NCBI GenBank assembly: GCA_003601835.1
Contig: PIYB01000004.1
Span: 1 to 38,482, forward strand
Source of the DNA: Candidatus Bathyarchaeota archaeon
GTDB lineage: Archaea; Thermoproteota; Bathyarchaeia; Bathyarchaeales; DTEX01
Direction: 5' to 3'
DNA: 38,482 bases
A program made the position numbers and the translations under genes. Positions 1 through 8,124 of this stretch are shown here, one piece after another (positions within the stretch are counted from its first letter, which is position 1; every line of letters begins with the position of its first letter). Below the pieces are notes generated by a model, which was not told the origin of the DNA, searched no databases, and saw only the letters and a list, made by a program, of their open reading frames with translations.

Positions 1-561
1 TTCGTAGCCTTGATGGGTGCCTTAGGAAACATACTTTTCGCCTTCTCAAGCTATTTAGGACCCATAATCCCCGGAGTTTCAACCGATCTGTCGCACATAC
101 CAACATTCATAGCAGCAATCTACGGCGGCCCAATAATAGGATTTGTAACCGGACTCGTTGTGGGAATACTTCCAGGAATCCAGTATGGTCCCCTCTCACC
201 GTTCGGCTCGTGGATTGCCGTCGTGGCGTTACCTGTTGGAAAGTCACTTACCGGACTCACATCAGGCTTAATCTACAGCGTGTTAAAAGGAAACCAGAGA
301 AAACGCAAGTCTCTTTTCACGATTCCCGTTGTCTTAGCCGCGTACGTACCGGAATGCCTGTTCACCGTTTTCTACTTCGTTGCGTTGCTCCCGTATCTGG
401 TGGGAAGCGGAGGCGCCAGCATACTGATGTTTATTCTACCGAAAGCTTGGGCGGAAATAGTCTTCATAAGCTTCTTCATGGCTGCTCTCGTTGGAAACGA
501 CGGATTCAACAGCTTCGTCGCCCACTTCTTTGACACTCGCAGCGCAGCTCCGCAACCTTAA
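1..561 (+). CDS. ECF transporter S-component-like membrane protein (5' partial)
   Basis: The frame is open from the first base of the window, so the start lies outside and about 186 residues of the C-terminal part are seen. The product is very hydrophobic, with about five probable membrane segments rich in Gly, Pro and Ala. The pattern GxxFGFxxG-like (here YGGPIIGFVTGLVVG) after a short loop resembles substrate-binding S components of energy-coupling factor transporters, which bind a vitamin or other micronutrient and pair with a shared EcfT/EcfA module. No EcfA or EcfT gene is in the window, so the substrate and energising module cannot be named. The assignment is by general resemblance only; another small integral membrane protein remains possible. 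Confidence 0.5.
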   Translation, partial: FVALMGALGNILFAFSSYLGPIIPGVSTDLSHIPTFIAAIYGGPIIGFVTGLVVGILPGIQYGPLSPFGSWIAVVALPVGKSLTGLTSGLIYSVLKGNQRKRKSLFTIPVVLAAYVPECLFTVFYFVALLPYLVGSGGASILMFILPKAWAEIVFISFFMAALVGNDGFNSFVAHFFDTRSAAPQP

Positions 562-834
562 TACGTTTCAAAAGCTTTCCTAGTCTCCCAATTTTGAAGT
601 GTTTCCATAACCATTCGTTCGAAATCCTCAGAAATGCGATCTTCATTTTTCAATGTTCAATCACATGTCTAGCTAACTTATGGGAGGTAAGTACTTACGG
701 GGCTTAAACAGATATCTTTGCCCCGTCTTAATTCTAAAGAATCTCCAGAAAAATCGTTTAGATGAGAAAAGGTGTATTACTAAACTGTTTATAAATGAGC
801 TGTCAATTGGCTGTGGTGTATTTTGGAAATCGAT
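562..834. other. Intergenic region with no supported gene
   Basis: This AT-rich stretch separates the membrane protein from the ATPase. It holds a 61-codon frame (680-865) with no recognisable protein and no Shine-Dalgarno sequence; its end runs into the palindromic promoter of the ATPase, so I treat it as non-coding. A second TATA-like stretch, TTTATAAA, lies near 788-795. I see no tRNA or box C/D signature. Confidence 0.5.
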
Positions 835-889
835 TTTGGATAGCATAGTATCTAAAAAGTTATAAATTTGGATAGTGATCTATCTAAAA
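835..889 (+). promoter_or_regulatory. TATA box flanked by two copies of a palindromic operator-like motif
   Basis: Two 23-base copies of TTTGGATAG-N5-TATCTAAAA lie at 835-857 and 867-889, 32 bases apart start to start, which is about three helical turns on the same DNA face. Each copy is itself an imperfect inverted repeat (TTTGGATA against TATCTAAA). The only sequence between them is a TATA-like box, GTTATAAAT (859-867). A start site 25-28 bases downstream of it would fall at or next to the ATG at 891, implying a leaderless transcript. A bound dimer would cover the TATA box or the start site, so repression is the simplest reading. Confidence 0.55.
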
Positions 890-890
890 C

Positions 891-2405
891 ATGGTAAAAA
901 TCAGTGAAATAGTTAACCAAAATCCTTGGTGGAAGCACGGAAAAAAGTTCTCTATCTTTGACAAAAACCTCAAGGAGGCGAACGAGAAGCCGATCTTCTT
1001 TAAAAGGAAGAGAATTGATCTTGATAAAGGAAGCATCTATGTTCTAAGAGGACCAAGACAAGTTGGAAAAACAACATACATAAAGAATTTAATAAACAAC
1101 CTAATTAACGAAGGAGTAGACCCCAACCACATACTATACCTGTCCTCAGATTTCTTTGTCTCAAGAAGAGAACTAAGAAGCGCAATAACCTATTTCATGA
1201 ACAAAAACATCGATGTAGCAGACCTCTATATGTTCATAGACGAAATAACTTCAATCAAAGATTGGAATCTCGAACTGAAATATATCTCCGACTCAGGAAC
1301 TTTAGAAAAGGCAAGAATATTGGCTACAGGCTCATGTGCTTCTGCACTTAGAAGAAAAGGTGAACTTCTCCCGGGAAGAAGACTGGAAGGAAATGAATAT
1401 CATATGAAACCCTTGTCCTTCAGAGATTTCGTTCTACAAACTACTGGTCAAGTGATTTCAACAGTTAGAGAAGCAGAATTCCGCGGCTCACTAAAAAAGC
1501 TATTATCAGTTCTCGAAAAAACAAGCTGCAGTCTCGAAGCCGGATTTAGCCAATTATTCAAGGCTTTACACCAAATTGCACCTTTCAAACGGGAACTGGA
1601 GCATCTCTTCAACTTATACATAAGATATGGGGGCTACCCATTTGTAGTGAACGACTACCTGCTCAAAAAACTACAAAGCGAACAAAGACAGTCAAACTTC
1701 GCAATAAACCCGATACTCTCAGAGATGCTTATAAGAGACATAATCGGGGATATCACAAAGCTTGGCAAGCAAGAAACGTTCGTTCGACAAATCCTTAAAG
1801 AAATCAGCGAAAAATATGGAAGCCGCTACAGCTTCTCTAAACTTGCAAGCGACATAGAAACAACACATGTCACAACAATTGATTACCTTGAAACCCTTGA
1901 AGAATCCTTTATTGTCACCATTTTATACGCGTTTGATTTCAACAAAAAGGACATAAAATTCAAAGGAAACAAGAAAATCTTCTTCCAAGATCCATTTGTA
2001 TTCCACTCGGTTAAAAGCTTCCTTACGGGAAGAGATGTAAACGAAATCATTGACGAAACACTGCAAGATGAAGAACTCGTGAGCAAACTTGTCGAAGGAA
2101 TCGTTTCATCACACCTAATAGCTAATCAAGAGATCCCGATGATGCGGGAACCCAAGACTTTTCTGTGGTTCTACTACGACACACGAGGAAAAGAAATAGA
2201 CAACATTCTCAGAATTAACGAAAAATACACAGCCATCGAAACCAAGTATCAAAGCGAAGTCTCATCCAGAGACGTTTGGACAATCCCCCAGATAAAAGAA
2301 TACATAATACTTACCAGAGAAGACCTAGCAATAAAAGGCAATATCGTCTTAGCACCCGCAGATTTAATGCTGGCGATTCTCGAAAAATCACATCAAACCT
2401 TGTAG
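891..2405 (+). CDS. AAA-family ATPase with DUF4143-like C-terminal region (COG1373 type)
   Basis: This 504-residue protein has a Walker A motif GPRQVGKTT at residues 54-62, a Walker B MFIDEI at about 114-119 and a sensor-1-like LATGS at about 144-148. The C-terminal half resembles DUF4143, and the AIETKYQ segment near residue 440 has the E-x-K arrangement found in restriction-endonuclease-like folds. Such ATPases are numerous, sporadically distributed and of largely unknown cellular role; mobile-element or defence links are suspected. It stands alone between unrelated genes, and its A-rich codon use (many AAA, AGA, ATA) differs from the neighbouring metabolic genes, which suggests transfer. 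The start is set by the TATA box about 25 bases upstream; no Shine-Dalgarno sequence precedes it. Confidence 0.8.
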   Translation: MVKISEIVNQNPWWKHGKKFSIFDKNLKEANEKPIFFKRKRIDLDKGSIYVLRGPRQVGKTTYIKNLINNLINEGVDPNHILYLSSDFFVSRRELRSAITYFMNKNIDVADLYMFIDEITSIKDWNLELKYISDSGTLEKARILATGSCASALRRKGELLPGRRLEGNEYHMKPLSFRDFVLQTTGQVISTVREAEFRGSLKKLLSVLEKTSCSLEAGFSQLFKALHQIAPFKRELEHLFNLYIRYGGYPFVVNDYLLKKLQSEQRQSNFAINPILSEMLIRDIIGDITKLGKQETFVRQILKEISEKYGSRYSFSKLASDIETTHVTTIDYLETLEESFIVTILYAFDFNKKDIKFKGNKKIFFQDPFVFHSVKSFLTGRDVNEIIDETLQDEELVSKLVEGIVSSHLIANQEIPMMREPKTFLWFYYDTRGKEIDNILRINEKYTAIETKYQSEVSSRDVWTIPQIKEYIILTREDLAIKGNIVLAPADLMLAILEKSHQTL

Positions 2406-2423
2406 ACTTGGCAAACTAAAAAC

Positions 2424-2446
2424 GCAAAAAAATAAAAAAAGATTTG
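2424..2446 (-). terminator. Poly-U terminator between convergent ATPase and mch
   Basis: On the minus strand this is two runs of seven T separated by one A, just past the mch stop. It is bracketed by a short inverted repeat GCAAA/TTTGC. Archaeal termination depends mainly on such U tracts. On the plus strand the ATPase has only a T5 run near 2461. Confidence 0.5.
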
Positions 2447-2562
2447 CAGGAGATTCCGCCATTTTTCTGTGAAAATAGGGCGACCTAAAAAAGAACCGCT
2501 GAAGACCAGCCGGTAGACTCTTCGAGGTTAAACCTAAAGATGTGACAGAATCTTTTTCCGGT

Positions 2563-3534
2563 TTAATTCTCTTTTTCGACTTGTATCGACTTCAACAGTA
2601 CATCGGTGTTGATTTCGCCGGCTGTGAAGGTTCGTCCGGTTCTAGCGTTGTTGATTGTTACAACTGCAGGGGCAAAGATGCCTGGGTCGATTTTGTAGAA
2701 GTCTCTGTCTGCCTCTTCAAAAATCTCGGCGAACGGTCGTCCGTACTGTTCTGAGGATTGAGAAACCGATTTTTCCGCAAGGTCGTTGAGTTTCTCATCG
2801 TCGTCGTAGTTGACAACGTAGTATGCCACGCCTCCGTACAGAATGGCGTCATTCGATCTTCCCATAGCCTCAACAGCATCCGGGTGAACTGGAAGAATCG
2901 GTGCACAACCCCACGCATGAGTGATAAGCTGCGGGTTAAACCCTAACTCTGTGAGCTTGTGAATTCCTGTTTCCGCTGTTCTCCCTGAGATCTGTGTGAA
3001 ACCGGCAACGGACGCCGTGGGCGCCAGAACCAGATAAAGGTTTTCAGGGTTCACACCGCAGGTTTCCGCTATGTTCATGACCGTTTCTTTTCCGGGTTTT
3101 TTGCTTGTTTCAAGCACGAGAACAGCCACATCGGATTCGTCCTTGTAAGCGATCTTCCTGAAGACCGGTTTGGGCTTTAAGGCTAATGCCCGGGCGGGTC
3201 CTGAGCCTACGGCAGCGTACTTGGCGGCTTTAACGCGCCATCCTGCAAGCTGAGAGCCCAAGGTTGCAATGGCAGGGTGGTCCGTAAAAACTAAGATGGA
3301 AGGCAGCACCGTTCTTCCTATGCGCATAGAGGAGAGGGTTACTTCGCCAAGTCCACCTAAGCAGATCTCGGTTATGATCTTGCCTGCGAGGAATCCGCCT
3401 GTGGACTCTATTCCAGCATCAATCAAGTATGTGCCGGTTTCAGCTGTTTCAACAGTCACTCCGTAATCGTCTGGGTTGTCACATAGTTTTTTTACCAGTT
3501 TGAAGGCGTTCCGGTTTACGCTTATCTTAGGCAT
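2563..3534 (-). CDS. mch: Methenyltetrahydromethanopterin cyclohydrolase
   Basis: Mch interconverts N5,N10-methenyl- and N5-formyl-tetrahydromethanopterin in the C1 branch linking CO2 or formyl-methanofuran to methyl-H4MPT. The 323-residue length is normal for the family. The N-terminal region (SVNRNAFKLVKKL, then the Gly-rich GIESTGGFLAGKIITEICLGG segment) and the central region around residue 205 (THAWGCAPILPVHPD) are typical. It is the last gene of fwdA-fwdC-mch; its ATG lies 3 bases after the fwdC stop, with GAGGATGA just upstream as ribosome binding site. The cytoplasmic C1 pathway could run reductively (acetogenesis) or oxidatively; the window does not decide. Confidence 0.95.
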   Translation of the reverse strand: MPKISVNRNAFKLVKKLCDNPDDYGVTVETAETGTYLIDAGIESTGGFLAGKIITEICLGGLGEVTLSSMRIGRTVLPSILVFTDHPAIATLGSQLAGWRVKAAKYAAVGSGPARALALKPKPVFRKIAYKDESDVAVLVLETSKKPGKETVMNIAETCGVNPENLYLVLAPTASVAGFTQISGRTAETGIHKLTELGFNPQLITHAWGCAPILPVHPDAVEAMGRSNDAILYGGVAYYVVNYDDDEKLNDLAEKSVSQSSEQYGRPFAEIFEEADRDFYKIDPGIFAPAVVTINNARTGRTFTAGEINTDVLLKSIQVEKEN

Positions 3535-3537
3535 TTT

Positions 3538-4368
3538 TCATCCTCGGAAAGATTCATGTTGAAGATACTTTTCGTAGAAGCTTAGATGCGGGTTAAGAGG
3601 CTTCGAGATGTAAAGTTTTCCTTTCCCCTGGTCTGCAATGTCCCCTGTGAAACGGTAGAATGGACCCTTAATTTTTTCTCCGTCTGCCTTAACACTGGAT
3701 TTGACGCTGTCGATGGTGAAGGTTGGGAGAACCGATGAAACCCGCCCGCAGATAATTATCTTTCCATCAAGCATTCCGGCGCCCGTTCTGCCTCCGCAGT
3801 TTCCCCTTACAAGTATCGTTCCATCCCTCATGTGGATGCCAACGAATTCACCTACGTTTCCTTCTATGCTGATCATCCCATTTCTCATGTAGCATCCCAC
3901 CTCGTTTCCCGCGTCACCGTGTATCACGATGACCCCGTTCTTCATGCCTTCTGTGCTTCCACGGTAAGGAGCGGCAACATAGTCACCAGCAGAGCCATGA
4001 ATCTCTATTTTCCCATCTTCCATCATGCAGCCTACCCAAGAATCAACATTGCCTTTCACTATTATCTCCCCGCCTTTCATGCCTTCGCCGAGACGCATGC
4101 CGATGTCGCCTTCGATGAGCAGTTTGCCGAAGGACATGTTGCACCCGACTGTTCGAACCTTTTGAAGGTCGCCGACAAGCCTTATAACCGCATCTTCATC
4201 GGGGTCGAAAGGCGTTTCTTGAACGTCAAACAGTTCACCGATGGTCCTCTGTTTGTTTCCTTCCCAGAGTTTCAGTTCCGATATCTCTTTCAACGATTTA
4301 TCTGCGAACACGTCGGGGCATATGCTGTCTGCGTACACTGGTAGACGGAAAACGTATTTAGGGCGCAA
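3538..4368 (-). CDS. fwdC: Formylmethanofuran dehydrogenase subunit C
   Basis: FwdC/FmdC forms part of the complex that reduces CO2 to formyl-methanofuran; it resembles the C-terminal beta-helix domain of glutamate synthase. The sequence shows repeated G-x-I-x-V-x-G-x-x-G-x-x-V-G units from about residue 65 to 215 (for example GEIIVKGNVDSWVGCMM, GVIVIHGDAGNEVGCYM), which build the right-handed beta-helix. The 276-residue length fits. The TTG at 4368 is the only standard start, but it is 12 bases from the nearest AGAGG and would drop a likely first beta-strand (ITVT) encoded just upstream; see the finding on an ATC start at 4380. It lies 16 bases after fwdA and 3 before mch. The fwdB and fwdD genes are not in the window. 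Confidence 0.93.
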   Translation of the reverse strand: MRPKYVFRLPVYADSICPDVFADKSLKEISELKLWEGNKQRTIGELFDVQETPFDPDEDAVIRLVGDLQKVRTVGCNMSFGKLLIEGDIGMRLGEGMKGGEIIVKGNVDSWVGCMMEDGKIEIHGSAGDYVAAPYRGSTEGMKNGVIVIHGDAGNEVGCYMRNGMISIEGNVGEFVGIHMRDGTILVRGNCGGRTGAGMLDGKIIICGRVSSVLPTFTIDSVKSSVKADGEKIKGPFYRFTGDIADQGKGKLYISKPLNPHLSFYEKYLQHESFRG

Positions 4369-4384
4369 GGTTACGGTGATCCTC

Positions 4385-6094
4385 TTACACCTCCGATTTA
4401 ACCTGGATAGGCATTGAAGATTTCAAGAAGGCTTCAGGTATGAAATAGTTCTCAAGCTCCACGGTCCAGTAATCTCTGAACCTTTTCTTCATATCTTGCA
4501 GAATCTCGGGGCAGGAAGCAGCCTCAGCACAAGAAGAGATTCCAAGGTCAACCCAGAATGTTCTGCCCTCAGTTTTCTTTGTAATGACGCCGTTTTTCGC
4601 CACGATCTCTCCGCTCTTAATCGTGTATGCTGCTTTTTCAAAGGCTTTCCGGACGACTCGATAATCCCTAGACGCGTCAGTCTGCCTTGGGTTAAACCCG
4701 TAAACCGCGATGTCAGCGTCAGCTCCAACGCCAAGATGTCCTTTGTCTGTTAAGCCTAACGCCTTAGCTTGCCCTGCTCGTGTGGCTATGGCAACCTCGT
4801 AAAGGCTGTATTCTCTGTCGATGCTTGGAAGCAGCGACCGTTTCCTCGCTCTCTTGTTAATTCTCTTAAGAATTCTTTCCCGGGCTTTCCGGCTCATAAG
4901 CCACGAGATGATTCTCGGGTATGTTGTGAACGGCGCACCGTTCGGGTGATCTGTCGTCAAATATATCTTCCACGGGTCTTCGACGAGTAACGCAAGTTCA
5001 AGCCCTATTGACCACATAGTTGCGTGAACGTAGCTTTTCCGCCTATAGACGAAGGGAACGATTCCAGCAGTTGTCTCCGTCTCAACGTCGTGGTTAACCC
5101 ATTTGTTGCCAGTCAACTCATATAACGTGTACTGCCATGGACCGTCAGCCGTCATGGTGGTCGTGTTTGTGAAAACGATTTGCCCCATATCCAGCGTGAC
5201 ATGGCTGTGACGGTTAACGTACTTAGCTATCTCTTCCGCACCGGAACGCAGGGTTGCCCAGTCGTCTCCCTTGAAGGCGCTGAACTGGCAATGAGTGATG
5301 TGTATAACGGGGTCGCAGCCGTTTGACAAGTCCTCGACGCTTCTCATCGTTTCTATTGTTGTCAGATAGTTACCTGGCTGACCTAAACGGTTGGTGTGAA
5401 CGTGAATCGTGTGAGGAAGATTCAGAATCCTGTTAACTTTACACAAGCCGCGGATGATCTCTCTCGGGGTGACGCCGAAGTTCGGAACAGGGTCATCTAA
5501 GTCTTTGACGTTTCTGCCGAAGCCCCAAGCCTCAGCGCCGCCTGGGTTAACAATTTTGATGGCGTAGCCTTTCGTAGCTGAGAGCATCCATGCTGTGTGC
5601 GCGGCGCATTCCTTGATCATGCCTTCCCGGAGATATTCCAGAGCAAACCACCAGTCGCCAAGCAAGGGGAAAGTAGCTTTATCCACGATCGGGGTGTCCT
5701 CTAGCTCTTCATGTGTGTGTCTGGCTTCTAAGGGAGGCATAGATGGGTTGCATATCATCGTGTAGCCCATGCGGGTGTATCGGTAGCCTGTTGTGAAGGT
5801 GGATGGAATGGAATGTCCGACACCTGACCGGGTTGTTAATGTCTTAATCTCCACGTCTTTATAGTGGTCTTCAGGTCTGAGAAGACGTCCCGCGTTCACC
5901 TCTGAGCCTGCTATGTGAGTGTGAATATCTATCCCGCCTGGCATCACAACCATGCCTGAACAGTCAATCATCTTCGCCGTTCTTTCGTTAACTTTCTCAA
6001 CAATCTTTCCGTCTTTAACGGCGATGTCCATTATCTCCCCTTTGACGTCGTTGATGGGATCGTAGACAAACCCGTTTCTAATCAACAAGCTCAT
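4385..6094 (-). CDS. fwdA: Formylmethanofuran dehydrogenase subunit A (amidohydrolase subunit)
   Basis: FwdA is the binuclear-metal amidohydrolase subunit that condenses formate with methanofuran. At 569 residues it has the expected family length. The amidohydrolase metal-binding motif GGIDIHTH is at residues 53-60; other family segments include HVHTNRLGQPGNY, HITHCQFSAF and TDHPNGAPF. It is the first gene of a three-gene minus-strand unit with fwdC and mch. A TATA-like box (GGATAAATAA, 6191-6200) lies about 100 bases upstream, giving a leader of roughly 70-75 bases. GGAG precedes the ATG by 10 bases. The molybdenum/tungsten catalytic subunit FwdB must be encoded elsewhere. Confidence 0.95.
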   Translation of the reverse strand: MSLLIRNGFVYDPINDVKGEIMDIAVKDGKIVEKVNERTAKMIDCSGMVVMPGGIDIHTHIAGSEVNAGRLLRPEDHYKDVEIKTLTTRSGVGHSIPSTFTTGYRYTRMGYTMICNPSMPPLEARHTHEELEDTPIVDKATFPLLGDWWFALEYLREGMIKECAAHTAWMLSATKGYAIKIVNPGGAEAWGFGRNVKDLDDPVPNFGVTPREIIRGLCKVNRILNLPHTIHVHTNRLGQPGNYLTTIETMRSVEDLSNGCDPVIHITHCQFSAFKGDDWATLRSGAEEIAKYVNRHSHVTLDMGQIVFTNTTTMTADGPWQYTLYELTGNKWVNHDVETETTAGIVPFVYRRKSYVHATMWSIGLELALLVEDPWKIYLTTDHPNGAPFTTYPRIISWLMSRKARERILKRINKRARKRSLLPSIDREYSLYEVAIATRAGQAKALGLTDKGHLGVGADADIAVYGFNPRQTDASRDYRVVRKAFEKAAYTIKSGEIVAKNGVITKKTEGRTFWVDLGISSCAEAASCPEILQDMKKRFRDYWTVELENYFIPEAFLKSSMPIQVKSEV

Positions 6095-6187
6095 GTAAAA
6101 TATTCTCCGGTGACGATGCGCCTACATATTCCAGCTCGAACCGTTTTTCCGTGCGTATTATCCTGTTACCCATAACATTACAGTGCA

Positions 6188-6200
6188 GAATTATTTATCC
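6188..6200 (-). promoter_or_regulatory. TATA-like promoter of fwdA-fwdC-mch
   Basis: On the minus strand GGATAAATAATTC is the best archaeal TATA match upstream of fwdA. The predicted start site near 6170 leaves a leader of about 75 bases, long for this window, which leaves room for regulation. The rest of the 6095-6372 spacer shows no other gene. Confidence 0.35.
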
Positions 6201-6372
6201 GTTTTCAGCATCTCGGCAGAAGGCTGCGTTCAACTAGCTTTCGACCAAAAACCAGCTTGTGAAAAGCACCTGCATGAAAAAAGCGGGAAAGAAACCCAAA
6301 AACAGACGTTGTAGCTTTCCAGATTTATGTTGTAAAGATCTCTCTTTTCGAGATGTGTTTAATGTGCGGCGT

Positions 6373-6996
6373 TTATCGTGCGTGCAGAGCTATTCTTTCC
6401 ATCTCGTTCCGTTTTTGAACCGCGTAGCTTGCGGTGTCTCTGTTAGCCGCCAGTATGATCTCTTCGGCTAGACATTCCTCAATCGGACGTGGATTATTGA
6501 ACGCCGCGTTCCGTGCGCCTTCAGTGATGAAACGTAGGGCTAAGTCAACCCTTCTTTGCGGGCTTATGTCCACAGCTTGATGGTAAGCTATTCCGCCGTA
6601 GCTGATTCTCGTCGTGTCCTCGCAGGGCGCAGCGTTCTCTATGGCTCGTACAAGAACCTCAACCGGGTTTCGTCCCGTCCTCAGATGGATTATTTCGAAA
6701 GCGTTTTTCACAAAGCTTATCGCTCTGGATTTTTTCCCAGCGTTCTTACCTGGACGCATAAGGTTGTTTATGAGCCTTTCAACAATGTTTAGCCTTGACT
6801 TGTGAAACTTGTGATGCTCATGTCTTCCCATCGTGTGCGGAACATGGATTGGGCTAAGAGAAATGTATCTTTGGAGCCCGGGATCTTTAACCTCAACATC
6901 CAAGCTCCATTTGCCGAAGATCTGAGGCTGAGCTTGAGCCTGTTTGCTCACTTTTTTCACCTGAATGGAGCTGTCTATTCTTGAACCTCGCGCCAT
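6373..6996 (-). CDS. rps7: Small ribosomal subunit protein uS7
   Basis: uS7 nucleates assembly of the 30S head and contacts the E site. The 207-residue archaeal form has an N-terminal extension before the conserved core; the family segments [35 protein letters not shown] and [13 protein letters not shown] are clear. In most archaea uS7 sits beside uS12 and the elongation factor genes; here it follows argF, with 33 bases between the argF stop and its ATG. The ATG has no good Shine-Dalgarno sequence, so it may be read from a near-leaderless transcript started inside the argF end, or by coupling. Confidence 0.97.
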   Translation of the reverse strand: MARGSRIDSSIQVKKVSKQAQAQPQIFGKWSLDVEVKDPGLQRYISLSPIHVPHTMGRHEHHKFHKSRLNIVERLINNLMRPGKNAGKKSRAISFVKNAFEIIHLRTGRNPVEVLVRAIENAAPCEDTTRISYGGIAYHQAVDISPQRRVDLALRFITEGARNAAFNNPRPIEECLAEEIILAANRDTASYAVQKRNEMERIALHAR

Positions 6997-7029
6997 TATT
7001 TAAGGATTGTGAAAACCGTAGAACACCTT

Positions 7030-7956
7030 TTAACTCAACAACTCTGACAGCACCGCCTTCGCTGTGTGCAGACGGTTTTCAGCTTGATCCCAGACTACTG
7101 AATGCGGTCCGTCCATAACCTCATCTGTGACCTCCTCATTGCGGTGCGCCGGCAGACAATGCATGAACAAAGCATCCTCAGACGCATGTTTGAAAAGCGC
7201 CGAGGTCACCTGATATGTCGGCAAGAACGTCTTGAGTCTTTCTTCCCGTTCAGCTTCATCGCCCATCGAGACGAATGTATCAGTGTAGATGACATCCGCC
7301 TTCTCAACCGCCTTCTCCGGGCTCCTAACTATTTCTACAGTTGAACCGGTTTTCCCCGAGTTTTCACGGGCATACTCCACTGCCTTGCTGTAAGGTTCAT
7401 AACCGGAAGGGCACGCCACAGAGATGTTGACCCCCATTTTGCTGCATCCTATGAGCAAAGAGTTGCAGACATTGTTTCCGTCACCAACGTAGGCGAGCTT
7501 CAAACCTTTCAGAACGCCACGTTTCTCCCAAACCGTGTAAAGATCCGCCAAAATCTGGCAGGGATGATAAAGATCGGACAACGCGTTGATGACTGGAATA
7601 GTTGCGTGTTTAGCCAGTTCTTCAAGGTCTGACTGTCGGTAGACCCTTGCGACGACGCAGTCGACGTACCGGCTTAAAACGCGCGCGGTGTCTGCCACTG
7701 TTTCGCCTCTGCCCAATTGTGACTCGCTCCAACCAAGATACACAGCGTGTCCACCGAGCTGGTTAACCGCAACTTCGAAAGAAACACGAGTTCGAGTTGA
7801 AGGCTTCTGAAAAAGCAGCGCAACCGATCTGTTCCTGAGGTTCTCTGCGAATATTTCTGGCGATGAAGATTCCTTGAATAACTTTGTGGACTCCAGAAGC
7901 TCCCAAATCTCCTCTTCTGAATAATCCTGCAGCGTCAAAAAATCACGTTTACCCAT
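7030..7956 (-). CDS. argF: Ornithine carbamoyltransferase
   Basis: ArgF makes citrulline from ornithine and carbamoyl phosphate in arginine synthesis. The carbamoyl-phosphate motif STRTR follows FQKP near residue 50, the ornithine carbamoyltransferase-type HPCQ lies in LYHPCQILADL, and the C-terminal FMHCLPAHRNEEV carries the HCLP signature that separates it from aspartate carbamoyltransferase. I place the start at the ATG at 7956 (308 residues), not the in-frame ATG at 8004, because the TATA-like box at 8018-8027 puts the start site near 8000 and because homology begins at about MGKRDFLTL. No other arginine gene is adjacent. Confidence 0.95.
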   Translation of the reverse strand: MGKRDFLTLQDYSEEEIWELLESTKLFKESSSPEIFAENLRNRSVALLFQKPSTRTRVSFEVAVNQLGGHAVYLGWSESQLGRGETVADTARVLSRYVDCVVARVYRQSDLEELAKHATIPVINALSDLYHPCQILADLYTVWEKRGVLKGLKLAYVGDGNNVCNSLLIGCSKMGVNISVACPSGYEPYSKAVEYARENSGKTGSTVEIVRSPEKAVEKADVIYTDTFVSMGDEAEREERLKTFLPTYQVTSALFKHASEDALFMHCLPAHRNEEVTDEVMDGPHSVVWDQAENRLHTAKAVLSELLS

Positions 7957-8017
7957 GGCGCCTCGTCTCCAACAGTTTAATGTGCTGCCGCTCGGCTTCC
8001 ACAAAATCCTGTGGGCG

Positions 8018-8027
8018 TCATAAATGT
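8018..8027 (-). promoter_or_regulatory. TATA-like promoter of argF
   Basis: On the minus strand ACATTTATGA lies 62-71 bases before the argF ATG. Its predicted start site near 7995-8000 supports the shorter argF start. Confidence 0.35.
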
Positions 8028-8071
8028 TTTTCGGTCAATAAAAGCTGAAAAAGAAGATGTTTGGCTGAAAC

Positions 8072-8089
8072 TGGTCAAAATGGTCAAAA
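8072..8089. repeat. Perfect tandem 9-mer in the leuS-argF spacer
   Basis: TGGTCAAAA occurs twice in direct succession between the leuS stop and the argF promoter. It could be a binding site for a regulator of argF, or chance; only one pair is present. Confidence 0.3.
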
Positions 8090-8124
8090 GTTTCTGGCGT
8101 ACGCTACGCGGTGTTGTCCCTGTC

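Noticed and set aside
605-640. TTCGAAATCC, reminiscent of a tRNA T loop
   Set aside because: No pairing T stem, D arm or acceptor stem can be formed around it. No tRNA gene is found anywhere in the window.
680-865. A 61-codon plus-strand frame upstream of the ATPase
   Set aside because: No ribosome binding site, no recognisable protein, and its end overlaps the palindromic promoter of the ATPase.
3832-4344. A 170-codon plus-strand frame opposite fwdC
   Set aside because: It is the antisense shadow of the repetitive fwdC gene and has no coding features of its own.
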